A DNA stretch of 64,000 nt from Micromonospora peucetia (lineage in GTDB: Bacteria > Actinomycetota > Actinomycetes > Mycobacteriales > Micromonosporaceae), in NCBI RefSeq assembly GCF_900091625.1, contig NZ_FMIC01000002.1:2542001-2606000 (forward strand), given 5' to 3'. The notes beneath the pieces were generated by a model, which was not told the origin of the DNA, did no database searches, and saw only the letters and a program-made list of their open reading frames with translations. This document shows positions 44,748 to 52,761 of this stretch, one piece after another (position 1 is the stretch's first letter; the number at the start of each line of letters is the position of its first letter). The position numbers were made by a program, and so were the translations under genes.

Positions 44748-45073
44748 GGGAAGATTATATAGGGCCGCCTCCATCTGCTTTAGTGGTTTGCGAGCGTGGC
44801 GGCGGCCGCGGCGAGTGCGATCTTGCGACTGTGTCCTGTGGCGTGGATCGACGGATACTAGTCGGCACAGGAACGGCCCTCTCTCATAGCCGAGCGGCAG
44901 CGCTTCGTATCCGGCTGGTAATACGTCTGCTCCGTCCGAGTCTGTCGACATAGTTTCGCCACGTCCTGAAAAAGGATGCCCTGGGTTCGCTCTTAAGCCG
45001 GAAACCGACGCCGCTGGCTGAACGGGTGGGTTCAGCGCGCCAGGTGCCAGGTTGCCTCGCTGCGGCAATGAGG
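44748..45073. other. Gap downstream of the immunity gene
   Basis: This 326-bp gap has intermediate base composition. A leftward frame from about 44951 to 44715 starts MSTDSDGADVLPAGYEALP but has mixed codon use and overlaps the immunity gene, so I do not call it. The stretch may hold debris of further exchanged immunity cassettes. Confidence 0.35.
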
Positions 45074-46318
45074 TCACGCCGAGGACATATCCGGTCGGAG
45101 GGCGTACCAGGCGGCCCCGACCGCCAGCACGGCGAAGCCGGCCAGCACGCTGGAGAGCGGCAGGTTGACCGCGAGCAGCAGGCAGCCGACCAGCCCCAGC
45201 GCGGCCAGCGCCCGCACCGGCAGCCGCCGGCCCGGATCGCGGCCCAGGGTAAGCGCGGCGGCGTTGGTGATCGCGTAGTAGACCAGCACGGTGCAGCTGG
45301 AGAAGCCGATCGCGTCGCGGATGTCGCCCAGCAGCACGATCAGCATCACCACCGCGGCCACGGCCAGCTCTGCCCGGTGCGGCACCCGGTGCACGGGGTG
45401 GACGGCGGCGAGCGCCCCCGGCAGGTCGCGGCGGCGGGCCATCGCCAGCGTGGTGCGCCCCACCCCGGCGAGCAGGGAGAGCAGGACCCCAGTCACCGCC
45501 ACGGTCGCCCCGGCCCGGACCAGCCACGCCAGCCCGGGCAGCCCGGCGGCTGTCACCACGTCGGCCAGGGGCGCGGCGGAACCGGCCAGCCGGTCGGCCC
45601 CGAGCACGCCGACCGTCACCACGGCGAGCACCAGGTAGACCGCCAGCACCACGCCGAGGGCCAGCGGGACCGCGCGGGGGATGGTCCGCTGCGGGTCGCG
45701 TACCTCCTCGCCGAGGGTGGCGATCCGGGCGTACCCGGCGAAGGCGAAGAAGAGCAGCCCGGCGGCGGTGAGCACGCCCCGCCCGGAAGCGTCGAGGTCG
45801 CCGAGCCGGTCGAGCGAGACGCCGCCGCCGACCGCACCGACCACCGCGACCAGGGCCAGCACCGCGAGCACCACGCCGACCAGCACCTTCGTCGCGGTCG
45901 CGGTCCGGCCGATGCCGCGCAGGTTCACGGCGGTCACCGCCAACACCGCGCCGACCGCCACGAGCCGGACCTGCCCCGGCCAGAGGTACGCCCCGATGGT
46001 CAGCGCCATCGCCGCGCAACTCGCCGTCTTACCGACCACGAATCCCCAGCCGGCCAGGAAACCGGCGAACGGGCCGAGCCGCTCCCGCCCGTACACGTAG
46101 GTGCCGCCGGACTCGGGGTAGCGGGCGGCCAGCCGGGCCGAGCTGGTCGCGTTGCAGAAGGCGACGAAACCGGCCAGCACGAGCGCCGCCAGCAACCCGA
46201 CCCCGCCGGCCGCCGCCGCAGCGGGCGCGAAGACGACGAAGACGCCCGCGCCGAGCATCGACCCCAGACCGATGACCACCGCATCTCGTACGCCCAGCCG
46301 GCGCGCCAGTTGGTCCAC
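45074..46318 (-). CDS. APC-family amino acid permease
   Basis: This 414-aa polytopic protein has about 11-12 transmembrane helices. It opens with G-L-G-S-M-L-G-A-G-V-F-V-V in helix 1 and shows G-G-T-Y-V-Y-G-R-E-R-L-G-P and F-A-F-A-G-Y-A-R-I-A-T-L-G-E-E-V-R-D-P, all standard for APC-superfamily amino acid transporters. The length is slightly short and the substrate unknown. GTG 46318 lies 10 nt after the stop of the PAP2 gene, so the two may be co-transcribed. Confidence 0.88.
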   Translation of the reverse strand: MDQLARRLGVRDAVVIGLGSMLGAGVFVVFAPAAAAAGGVGLLAALVLAGFVAFCNATSSARLAARYPESGGTYVYGRERLGPFAGFLAGWGFVVGKTASCAAMALTIGAYLWPGQVRLVAVGAVLAVTAVNLRGIGRTATATKVLVGVVLAVLALVAVVGAVGGGVSLDRLGDLDASGRGVLTAAGLLFFAFAGYARIATLGEEVRDPQRTIPRAVPLALGVVLAVYLVLAVVTVGVLGADRLAGSAAPLADVVTAAGLPGLAWLVRAGATVAVTGVLLSLLAGVGRTTLAMARRRDLPGALAAVHPVHRVPHRAELAVAAVVMLIVLLGDIRDAIGFSSCTVLVYYAITNAAALTLGRDPGRRLPVRALAALGLVGCLLLAVNLPLSSVLAGFAVLAVGAAWYALRPDMSSA

Positions 46319-46327
46319 GCCGGGACC

Positions 46328-47104
46328 CTAGGGGGCGGAGATGAACGGACGGTTCCAGTCCCGCAGCGCCCCCGGCAACGGCAGGTCGTCCCAGGGCACC
46401 CGGTGCACCAGCCGGTCGAGGAGGAGCCCGAGCAGCAGCCCGGCGACCGAGTCGGTCAGCCAGTGCCAGCCGAGGTAGGTGGTGGTGCAGAGCACGACGA
46501 TCGGCGGCACCACCCGGATCACGGTGACCAGCCGGGGCGGCACGGTCCGGCCGAACGTACGCAGCAGCGGGGCGAGCAGCAGCGCGATGACGCCGTACCA
46601 GAGGATCGCGTTCGCGACGTGGCCGGAGGGGTAGGACTGGGCGAAGCGGAGCGGCAGTTCGTCCTGGAACAACGGGAGGGTCTGTTCGGCGGGCAGGAAG
46701 GGTTCCTTGATGCTCGCGCTGGGCGCGGGTCGGGCGGTCCACACCTTGAGCGGGCCGATGGTGAGGTAGCTGAGGGCGAAGGCGAGTATCGGCGGCAGCA
46801 CCGGGCGCACCGATCTCAGTCGTACCGCGAGCAGCACCCCGAGCCCCACGGCGATCAACGTCAGCGGGGTGCCCTGACCGAGGTAGTTGAGGATCACCGC
46901 CGTCCAGTGCGCGGCCGTGGGCCGGTGCGCCTCCGACCAGTCGGCGATCGCGCGGTCGATCCCGAAGAGCCGTTCGCCGGCGAGCGCCACGGTCAACCCG
47001 ACCAGGGCGGTGAGCAGGAGTGCGTCGAACCACCAGCCGGTCGGCCGGACCGGCCGGAGCTGCGCCTTTCCCCGTACCGTCGTGGTCTCCCGCATCCCCG
47101 TCAC
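46328..47104 (-). CDS. PAP2-family membrane phosphatase
   Basis: This 258-aa integral membrane protein has about six helices. The three acid-phosphatase motifs are present: K-V-W-T-A-R-P (KxxxxxxRP type), Y-P-S-G-H and G-W-H-W-L-T-D with the catalytic His and Asp. Likely substrates are phosphatidate or undecaprenyl diphosphate. The 47095 ATG (MRETT) is an alternative start. It lies upstream of the APC permease on the same strand. Confidence 0.87.
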   Translation of the reverse strand: MTGMRETTTVRGKAQLRPVRPTGWWFDALLLTALVGLTVALAGERLFGIDRAIADWSEAHRPTAAHWTAVILNYLGQGTPLTLIAVGLGVLLAVRLRSVRPVLPPILAFALSYLTIGPLKVWTARPAPSASIKEPFLPAEQTLPLFQDELPLRFAQSYPSGHVANAILWYGVIALLLAPLLRTFGRTVPPRLVTVIRVVPPIVVLCTTTYLGWHWLTDSVAGLLLGLLLDRLVHRVPWDDLPLPGALRDWNRPFISAP

Positions 47105-47208
47105 GCTACCGGCCCCGGTCGGCGCCGGACCGGGACGGGCCGGGGACGCATGTGTGCCGAACCACGAAGGGAGGCGCGCGACGGGGGGTACCCGTCAGAC
47201 TTGTCCCC

Positions 47209-48420
47209 GTGCGGATCACCTCGGCCCTCGTGGACCCGGCGCTGCTCGACCTTCCCTGGTCGACCCCGCTGGAGGAGTGGCCTGCGCAACACCTGGTGGC
47301 GCTGCCCCAGGGCATCTCCCGGCACATCGTCCGCTTCGTCCGGCTGGGCGGCTACGTCTACGCGGTCAAGGAGACCGGCGAGCGGGTCGCCGAGCGGGAG
47401 TACGACCTGCTGCGCGCCCTGGAGCGGATCGACTTCCCGTCGGTGGAGGCGGTGGCGATCGTCGCCGACCGGCAGACCGACGAAGGCGAACCGCTCGACC
47501 CCGTGCTGATCACCCGGCACCTACAGTTCTCGCTGCCCTACCGGGCGCTCTTCTCGAACACCCTGCGCCCGGAGACGATGGGCCGGCTGCTCGACGCGCT
47601 CGCGGCCCTGATCGTCCGGATGCACCTGACGGGTTTCTTCTGGGGCGACTGCTCGCTGTCGAACACGCTCTTCCGGCGGGACGCCGGCGCGTTCGCCGCC
47701 TACCTCGTGGACGCCGAGACCGGCGCCCTGCACCACGCCCTGTCCAACGGCCAGCGCGGCGAGGACCTGGAGATCGCCCGGGTCAACATCTTCGGCGAGG
47801 CGCTCGACCTCCAGGCCGCCGGGCTGCTGCACGAGTCGATCGACCCGGAGATGGTCTGCGAGGAGGTCGTGCAGCGGTACGAGCGGCTGTGGCACGAGAT
47901 CACCTACGAGCAGCAGGTCGAGCGGGAGGCCCGGCACGACATCGAAGGCCGGATCCGTCGCCTCAACGAGCTGGGCTTCGACGTGGCCGAGGTGGCCATG
48001 TCCACGATCGACAACGGGCGCTACCTGGTCCGGCCGAAGGTGGTCGACGCCGGCTACCACACCCGGCGGCTGATCCGCCTGACCGGCCTGGACGCCGAGG
48101 AGAACCAGGCCCGCCGACTGCTCAACAACCTCGACGCCTACCGGGCCGAGAGCGACCTGACCGACGAGCAGCAGGCCGCACACCGCTGGCTCACCGAGGT
48201 CTTCGAGCCGGTGGTCCGGGCGGTGCCCGCGCACCTGCGCCGCAAGCTGGAGCCCCAGGAGCTCTTCTCGCAGATCATCGAGCACAAGTGGCTGCTCTCC
48301 GAGCGGGCCGGCCGGGACGTCGGGATGGGTCCGGCCGTGCAGTCGTTCCTCGCTGACGTGCTGGTGCACCGCCCCGACGAGCAGGCCGTGCTCGGCGTCG
48401 AGGTCCCCACCGCCGGCTGA
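47209..48420 (+). CDS. DUF4032 kinase-like protein
   Basis: This 403-aa cytosolic protein has a kinase-like N-terminal lobe (G-G-Y-V-Y-A-V-K-E-T...E-R-E-Y-D-L-L-R-A-L-E). Its catalytic-loop-type sequence F-F-W-G-D-C-S-L-S-N-T-L-F and Y-L-V-D-A-E-T-G replace HxDxxxxN and DFG. The DUF4032 C-terminal domain follows (L-G-F-D-V-A-E-V-A-M...). Members resemble LPS/aminoglycoside kinases; the substrate is unknown. GTG 47209 gives the standard N-terminus. It is convergent with nagA. Confidence 0.8.
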   Translation: MRITSALVDPALLDLPWSTPLEEWPAQHLVALPQGISRHIVRFVRLGGYVYAVKETGERVAEREYDLLRALERIDFPSVEAVAIVADRQTDEGEPLDPVLITRHLQFSLPYRALFSNTLRPETMGRLLDALAALIVRMHLTGFFWGDCSLSNTLFRRDAGAFAAYLVDAETGALHHALSNGQRGEDLEIARVNIFGEALDLQAAGLLHESIDPEMVCEEVVQRYERLWHEITYEQQVEREARHDIEGRIRRLNELGFDVAEVAMSTIDNGRYLVRPKVVDAGYHTRRLIRLTGLDAEENQARRLLNNLDAYRAESDLTDEQQAAHRWLTEVFEPVVRAVPAHLRRKLEPQELFSQIIEHKWLLSERAGRDVGMGPAVQSFLADVLVHRPDEQAVLGVEVPTAG

Positions 48421-48525
48421 CCCCGGACGGCCCCCAACGCCACGTATCCGGCAGCGGCCGGCTGGCGGGCGGTGACGATCATTCCGCTGAAAGGCGGCGG
48501 ACTGTGTCCGCGACCGCTGTCGAGC

Positions 48526-48580
48526 TGATGTCGTAGACGATTCAGCCTGTGCGCCCTGCGTGATGTCGTAGACGATTCAG
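48526..48580. repeat. Twin palindromic 20-mers between convergent genes
   Basis: TGATGTCGTAGACGATTCAG occurs at 48526-48545 and again at 48561-48580. Each copy is itself a near-palindrome centred on TCGT-AG-ACGA. They lie downstream of both neighbouring genes, so they are unlikely to be ordinary promoter operators. Confidence 0.7.
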
Positions 48581-48661
48581 CTCCACAGGGCGGACCCGAA
48601 CCACTCCGCCCTGGGCAGCCGGTGCCCCCGCCCGCACGGCCGACCGCCGCGACGCCGCGGG

Positions 48662-49771
48662 TCACTCCACCCAGGAGCCGCCGCGCATCACCCGGACCAC
48701 GTTCAGGTCGTCGTCGAGCACCACCAGGTCGGCCCGGAGCCCGACCTGGAGCGCGCCCAGCTGGTCGCCGAGGCCGATCGCGCGGGCCGGCGTGGTGGCC
48801 GCCATCCGGACGGCGTCCGCGATCGGGATCCCGGCGGCCACCGCGTGTCGCAGCGCGGCGTCCATGGTCAGGGTGCTGCCCGCGATGGCACCGTCGCGGG
48901 CCAGCCGGGCCACGCCGTCCGTCACCGTGACGGCCTGGCCGCCCAGGTCGTACTCGCCGTCGGCCATGCCGGTGGCGGCCATCGCGTCGGTGATCAGGGC
49001 GGCCCGCTCGGGGCCTGCCGTCGAGGTGGCGAAGGTCAGCATCCCGTCGTGCAGGTGCACGCCGTCGGCGACCAGCTCGCAGACCACGTTCGGGGCGTCC
49101 AGCAGGGCCACCACCGGGCCGGGCTCGCGGTGGTGCACCGGCCGCATCCCGTTGAACAGGTGGGTGCCGACGCTCGCGCCCGCCGCGACCGCGGCACGGG
49201 TCTCGTCGTACGTGGCGTCGGTGTGGCCGACCGCGGCGACCACCCGGTGCGCGGTGAGCAGCTTGATCGCCTCCAGCGCGCCGTCCCGCTCGGGGGCGAG
49301 GGTGACCATCCGGACCGCCCCGTCGCCCAGCTTGATCAGCTCGGCCAGCTCGTCCGTCGACGGGTCGCGCAGGAACTCGGGGTTCTGCGCGCCGCAGCGG
49401 GCGGAGGAGAGATACGGCCCCTCGAAGTGGATCCCGGCCAGCACCCCCTCGGCGACCAGCGGGGCGTACGCCTCGGTGGCCGAGCGCATGAGCGCGAAAG
49501 GCGAGCTGACCAGGCTGGCCAGCAGGGTGGTGGTGCCGTGCCGCAGGTGGAAGGCGGCGACCTGCCGGGCCTGCTCGGCGTCGCCGGTGGTGAAGGTGTG
49601 CCCGCCGCCGCCGTGCGTGTGCATGTCGACGAAGCCGGGCACGATCCAGTGCCCGTCGTGGACCGACGGGTACTCGGCCACCGCCCTGATCCGGTCCTCG
49701 TCCAGCTCGACACAGCCCTGCCGGATCACGCCGGTCGGCGTCACCACCTTGCCGTTCACCCGGTTGGCCAT
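48662..49771 (-). CDS. nagA: N-acetylglucosamine-6-phosphate deacetylase
   Basis: This 369-aa amidohydrolase converts GlcNAc-6-P to GlcN-6-P and acetate. Metal and substrate motifs appear in order: D-M-H-T-H-G-G-G-G-H-T-F, H-F-E-G-P-Y-L, V-G-H-T-D-A, G-T-H-L-F-N-G-M and the catalytic Asp in L-I-T-D-A-M-A-A-T-G. ATG 49771 overlaps the ROK kinase stop as TGATG. It is the third gene of the SIS-ROK-nagA operon for amino-sugar use. Confidence 0.93.
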   Translation of the reverse strand: MANRVNGKVVTPTGVIRQGCVELDEDRIRAVAEYPSVHDGHWIVPGFVDMHTHGGGGHTFTTGDAEQARQVAAFHLRHGTTTLLASLVSSPFALMRSATEAYAPLVAEGVLAGIHFEGPYLSSARCGAQNPEFLRDPSTDELAELIKLGDGAVRMVTLAPERDGALEAIKLLTAHRVVAAVGHTDATYDETRAAVAAGASVGTHLFNGMRPVHHREPGPVVALLDAPNVVCELVADGVHLHDGMLTFATSTAGPERAALITDAMAATGMADGEYDLGGQAVTVTDGVARLARDGAIAGSTLTMDAALRHAVAAGIPIADAVRMAATTPARAIGLGDQLGALQVGLRADLVVLDDDLNVVRVMRGGSWVE

Positions 49772-50703
49772 CACTTCTCCAGACTGTCGAGGGCGAGCAG
49801 GGCGGCGCCGAGGCAGCCGGCCTCGTCGCCGAGGGCCGCCGCGACGAGGCGCGGCTCCCGGTGGAACGTCAGCCGCTCGTGCAGCGCGGCCCGCAGCGGG
49901 TCGAACAGCAGCGTGCCGGCCCGGGCAAGCCCGCCGCCGAGCACGACGGTCTGCACGTCGTAGAGGGACTGGCCGGTGGCGAGGCCGTCGGCGAGCGCCT
50001 CGACGGCCTCCCGCCAGACGTCCGCCGCCAGTGGCTCGCCGGCCGCCGCCCGGTCGGCGACCTCGGCGGCGGACACCGGTACGCCTGCCAGCGCCGAGTA
50101 GCGCCGCCCGATCGCGGCGGCGGAGGACACCGCCTCAAGGCAGCCGGGACGGCCGCAGCCGCAGCGCGGCCCGCCGGGGCGTACCTGGATGTGGCCGATC
50201 TCGCCCGCGGCGCCGTGCGCGCCGGTGGCGGCCGTGCCGTCGACCACGTGGGCGGCGGCGATCCCGGTGCCGATCGCGACGAAGAGGACGTGCCCGCCGT
50301 CGCGGCCGGCGCCGAGCCGGGCCTCGGCCAGGCCACCGGCGCGCACGTCGTGACCGAGCGCCGTCGGCAGCCCGAGCCGCTTCCGGGCCAGCTCCCGCAG
50401 CGGTACGTCCCGGAAGCCCAGGTTCGCGGACCAGACGGCGACCCCGCGCGCCTCGTCGATCACCCCGGGCACCGCGATGCCGACCGCGACCGGGTCGAGC
50501 CCGTCGGCGCGGGCCTTGCCGGCCAGCCCCTCGGCGACTGCCAGGACGGTTTCCACCACGGCGTCCGGGCCGCGCCCGGCGTCGGTCGGGTGCCGTTCGG
50601 TGTGCAGCACGGCGCCGTCCGCCCGGACCAGGGCGCACTTCATCCCGGTGCCGCCGACGTCCAGCGCGACGACGACGTCGGTCGGCCGGTGCTCCGCGCT
50701 CAC
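49771..50703 (-). CDS. ROK-family sugar kinase
   Basis: This 310-aa protein has the phosphate-binding motif A-L-D-V-G-G-T-G-M-K at its N-terminus. Further landmarks are a D-V-R-A-G-G-L-A-E-A-R-L-G segment with the catalytic Asp, A-I-G-T-G-I-A-A-A and the ROK zinc motif C-G-C-G-R-P-G-C-L-E-A. It starts at GTG 50703, overlapping the SIS gene stop as GTGA. In this operon it most likely phosphorylates N-acetylglucosamine, N-acetylmannosamine or a related sugar to feed NagA. Confidence 0.88.
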   Translation of the reverse strand: MSAEHRPTDVVVALDVGGTGMKCALVRADGAVLHTERHPTDAGRGPDAVVETVLAVAEGLAGKARADGLDPVAVGIAVPGVIDEARGVAVWSANLGFRDVPLRELARKRLGLPTALGHDVRAGGLAEARLGAGRDGGHVLFVAIGTGIAAAHVVDGTAATGAHGAAGEIGHIQVRPGGPRCGCGRPGCLEAVSSAAAIGRRYSALAGVPVSAAEVADRAAAGEPLAADVWREAVEALADGLATGQSLYDVQTVVLGGGLARAGTLLFDPLRAALHERLTFHREPRLVAAALGDEAGCLGAALLALDSLEK

Positions 50704-51629
50704 GCCAGTACCACGGAACGGGTCAGGTGCCGGGGCGCGTCGGGGTCGAGGCCCCGGCTGGTGGCGAGCGCGACGGCGAACCGCTGCGCCAGGATCAGGT
50801 CGGCCATCGGATCGACCGGCGTGCGGCCGGCCGCCCAGCTGCCCAGCACGGTGCGGCAGCCGTGGGTCCGGCTGTGCACGAACGCCGCCCCGGTCGCCGC
50901 CACGTCCGCCGGCAGCCCGTCGGGCAGCTCGCCGAAGGCCCAGACCAGCCGGCCCGGCGCGGCGATCGAGATCGGCCCGTGCCGGTAGTCCATCGCCGGG
51001 TACGCCTCGGCCCAGAAGGTGGCTGCCTCGCGGCACTTCAGCGCGGCCTCCTGGGCCAGCCCGACCGTCCAGCCGCAGCCGAGGAAGGTGACCTGCTCGA
51101 TCAGGGCCGGGTCGATCGGCAGCGGGGCGCGTACGGCTACCTCGGCGTCGGCGGCGAGCACGTCGATGTTGTCGCCGAGGTGGGCGCGGAGCAGGGCGAG
51201 CGCGGTGGTCGCGAAGCGGGTCTGCACCACCGAGCGTTCGTCGGCGAAGGGCATGGTCACCGCCGCGTCGGCCAGCGCGACGGCGGGGGAGTCGGGGTCG
51301 CCGACCAGGACGGTGGTCGGCACCCGCCCGCGCAGGGCGGCGATCAGCTCGGTGACCTCGGTGGTGGTGCCGGATCGGGTGATCGCGACAAGCCGGTCGT
51401 AGCGCCGGCCGGCGGGGAACTCGGAGGCCTGGAAGGCGTCGGTCTCGCCCTGGCCGAGGTGTTCACGGCGGGCCGCGTACGCCATCGCCATGAACCACGA
51501 CGTGCCGCAGCCCACGACGGCGACCCGCTCGCCGGGGCGGGGCAGGCGGTCGGCGGCGGTGGCGGCGAGTCGCGCCGCTTCCCGCCAGCAGTCGGGCTGG
51601 CTCGCGATCTCGGCGTCAACGTACGACAT
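50700..51629 (-). CDS. SIS-domain sugar-phosphate deaminase/isomerase (NagB-II/GlmS-like)
   Basis: This 309-aa protein has two SIS domains (V-A-V-V-G-C-G-T-S-W-F near residue 37, then I-T-R-S-G-T-T-T-E-V; F-L-G-C-G-W-T-V-G-L-A-Q-E-A-A-L-K near residue 200). It resembles the isomerase half of GlmS without a glutaminase domain, i.e. NagB-II or AgaS types. With nagA and the ROK kinase it would deaminate GlcN-6-P to fructose-6-P. It is the first gene of the leftward operon, 194 nt from the divergent DeoR regulator. Confidence 0.85.
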   Translation of the reverse strand: MSYVDAEIASQPDCWREAARLAATAADRLPRPGERVAVVGCGTSWFMAMAYAARREHLGQGETDAFQASEFPAGRRYDRLVAITRSGTTTEVTELIAALRGRVPTTVLVGDPDSPAVALADAAVTMPFADERSVVQTRFATTALALLRAHLGDNIDVLAADAEVAVRAPLPIDPALIEQVTFLGCGWTVGLAQEAALKCREAATFWAEAYPAMDYRHGPISIAAPGRLVWAFGELPDGLPADVAATGAAFVHSRTHGCRTVLGSWAAGRTPVDPMADLILAQRFAVALATSRGLDPDAPRHLTRSVVLA

Positions 51630-51680
51630 GAGAACTCCTACGCAGGGGAGCGGTGCGCAATACGGCTCGTTAGAGCCGCC

Positions 51681-51704
51681 TTTCGCGCGTTATTCTGCGC
51701 GAAA
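51681..51704. promoter_or_regulatory. DeoR operator 1 (amino-sugar operon side)
   Basis: TTTCGCGC (51681-51688) and GCGCGAAA (51697-51704) are exact complements around GTTATTCT. The site lies 52 nt upstream of the SIS gene start, in promoter position, and shares 24-bp length and spacing with the second site at 51765-51788. Confidence 0.7.
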
Positions 51705-51764
51705 GCGGTTGGCTGTGGCAACCGGCCTCGGCATCGCGCAAGCCAGGGTTTTGCGCCCTCGTAG

Positions 51765-51788
51765 TTTCGCGCATTACTGTGCACGCAA
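51765..51788. promoter_or_regulatory. DeoR operator 2 (regulator side)
   Basis: TTTCGCGC (51765-51772) and TGCACGCAA (51780-51788) form an imperfect version of operator 1, with TTA-T-TGC conserved in the middle. It lies 36 nt upstream of the DeoR start, consistent with autoregulation and looping between the two sites. Confidence 0.65.
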
Positions 51789-51823
51789 TCAATCACCGAC
51801 CGCGCAGTAACTGGAGGGCCCGG

Positions 51824-52609
51824 GTGGACCGGTACGCCAGATGGAACGCCCTGCTCGAGATGCTGACCGACAACGGCCGGGTCAGCGTCGAGGAGGCCGC
51901 CGAGCGGCTGGACGTCTCTCAGGCCACCATTCGGCGCGACTTCGACCAGCTCGCCCAGCAGCAGATGATCACCCGGACCCGGGGTGGCGCGGTCGCCAAC
52001 GGCGTGTCGTACGACCTGCCGCTGCGCTACAAGACCGCCAAGCACTCGGCGGAGAAGCAGCGGATCGGCGCCGCCGCCGCCGCGCTGGTCTCGCCAGGCA
52101 CCGTGGTGGGCCTCAACGGCGGCACGACCAGCACCGAGGTGGCCCGGGCCCTCGCCGTCCGGCCCGACCTGAACACCAGCGCCGAGGGTGCCCAGCTCAC
52201 CGTCGTCACCAACGCGCTGAACATCGCCAACGAGCTGCTGGTCCGCTCCCGGATGAAGGTCGTGGTGGCCGGCGGCGTGGTCCGCCCGAAGTCGTTCGAA
52301 CTGGTCGGCCCGCTGGGTGGGGCGCTGCTGCGCGAGGTCACCCTGGACGTCGCCCTGCTCGGCGTGGACGCGATAGACCCGCAGCTCGGCGCCGCCGCCC
52401 ACCACGAGGGTGAGGCGGCGATGAACAACCTCATGGTGGCCCGGGCCAAGCGGGTCGTGATCATCGCCGACTCGTCCAAGTTGGGCGGTCACGCCTTTGC
52501 CCGGATCTGCCCGGTGGACCGGGTGGAGACGCTGGTCACCGACTCCGGGGCCAACCCGGAGGTGGTGGAGGCGTTCCGCGCCGCAGGCGTCACCGTCATC
52601 TGCGCCTGA
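51824..52609 (+). CDS. DeoR-family repressor of the amino-sugar operon
   Basis: This 261-aa protein has an N-terminal DeoR helix-turn-helix (N-G-R-V-S-V-E-E-A-A-E-R-L-D-V-S-Q-A-T-I-R-R-D). The C-terminal DeoRC sugar-phosphate sensor domain is of the ISOCOT fold (L-N-G-G-T-T-S-T-E-V-A-R-A-L, V-V-A-G-G-V-V-R, A-D-S-S-K-L-G). GTG 51824 has CTGGAGGG 5 nt upstream. It is divergent from SIS-ROK-nagA and two matching operators lie between, so it very likely represses that operon until a sugar phosphate binds. Confidence 0.9.
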   Translation: MDRYARWNALLEMLTDNGRVSVEEAAERLDVSQATIRRDFDQLAQQQMITRTRGGAVANGVSYDLPLRYKTAKHSAEKQRIGAAAAALVSPGTVVGLNGGTTSTEVARALAVRPDLNTSAEGAQLTVVTNALNIANELLVRSRMKVVVAGGVVRPKSFELVGPLGGALLREVTLDVALLGVDAIDPQLGAAAHHEGEAAMNNLMVARAKRVVIIADSSKLGGHAFARICPVDRVETLVTDSGANPEVVEAFRAAGVTVICA

Positions 52610-52615
52610 GGTGAA

Positions 52616-52666
52616 GGGAAGGGCACCTTCCTGACGCCTGGTGCACAGGGAGGGGTCCTTCCTGAC
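52616..52666. repeat. Two GGAAGGG/CCTTCC motif copies
   Basis: AGGGAAGGGCACCTTCCTGAC (from 52615) and AGGGAGGGGTCCTTCCTGAC (to 52666) are imperfect direct copies, each partly palindromic. They follow the DeoR stop and resemble the palindrome at 36827-36844. They may act as terminator-like or dispersed elements. Confidence 0.45.
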
Positions 52667-52682
52667 ATCCGATCGGCGTGCC

Positions 52683-52748
52683 GATGCATACCGGGTATTG
52701 CGGGCCGATGCATACCGCGTATGGTGTCGCGTGTCATACCGCCCATCG
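52683..52748 (+). promoter_or_regulatory. Three 24-bp-spaced direct repeats before the ABC exporter
   Basis: CATACC recurs at 52687, 52711 and 52735, exactly 24 bp apart. The first two copies are extended to GATGCATACCG and read on into G/C-GTAT, giving a near-palindrome CATAC-CGC-GTATG in the second. The third ends just before the ribosome site. They look like stacked operators for a GntR/YtrA- or MerR-type regulator, which is not encoded nearby. Confidence 0.6.
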
Positions 52749-52761
52749 GGGGAGGTGCAGC

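Noticed and set aside
44715..44951. Leftward frame starting MSTDSDGADVL after the immunity gene
   Set aside because: Mixed codon use, overlap with the end of the immunity gene and no recognisable family. It could be immunity debris but I cannot support a gene.
51640..51823. Riboswitch upstream of the amino-sugar operon
   Set aside because: The conserved structure consists of two symmetric operator-like palindromes with a matching DeoR gene. No aptamer-like multi-stem arrangement is seen.
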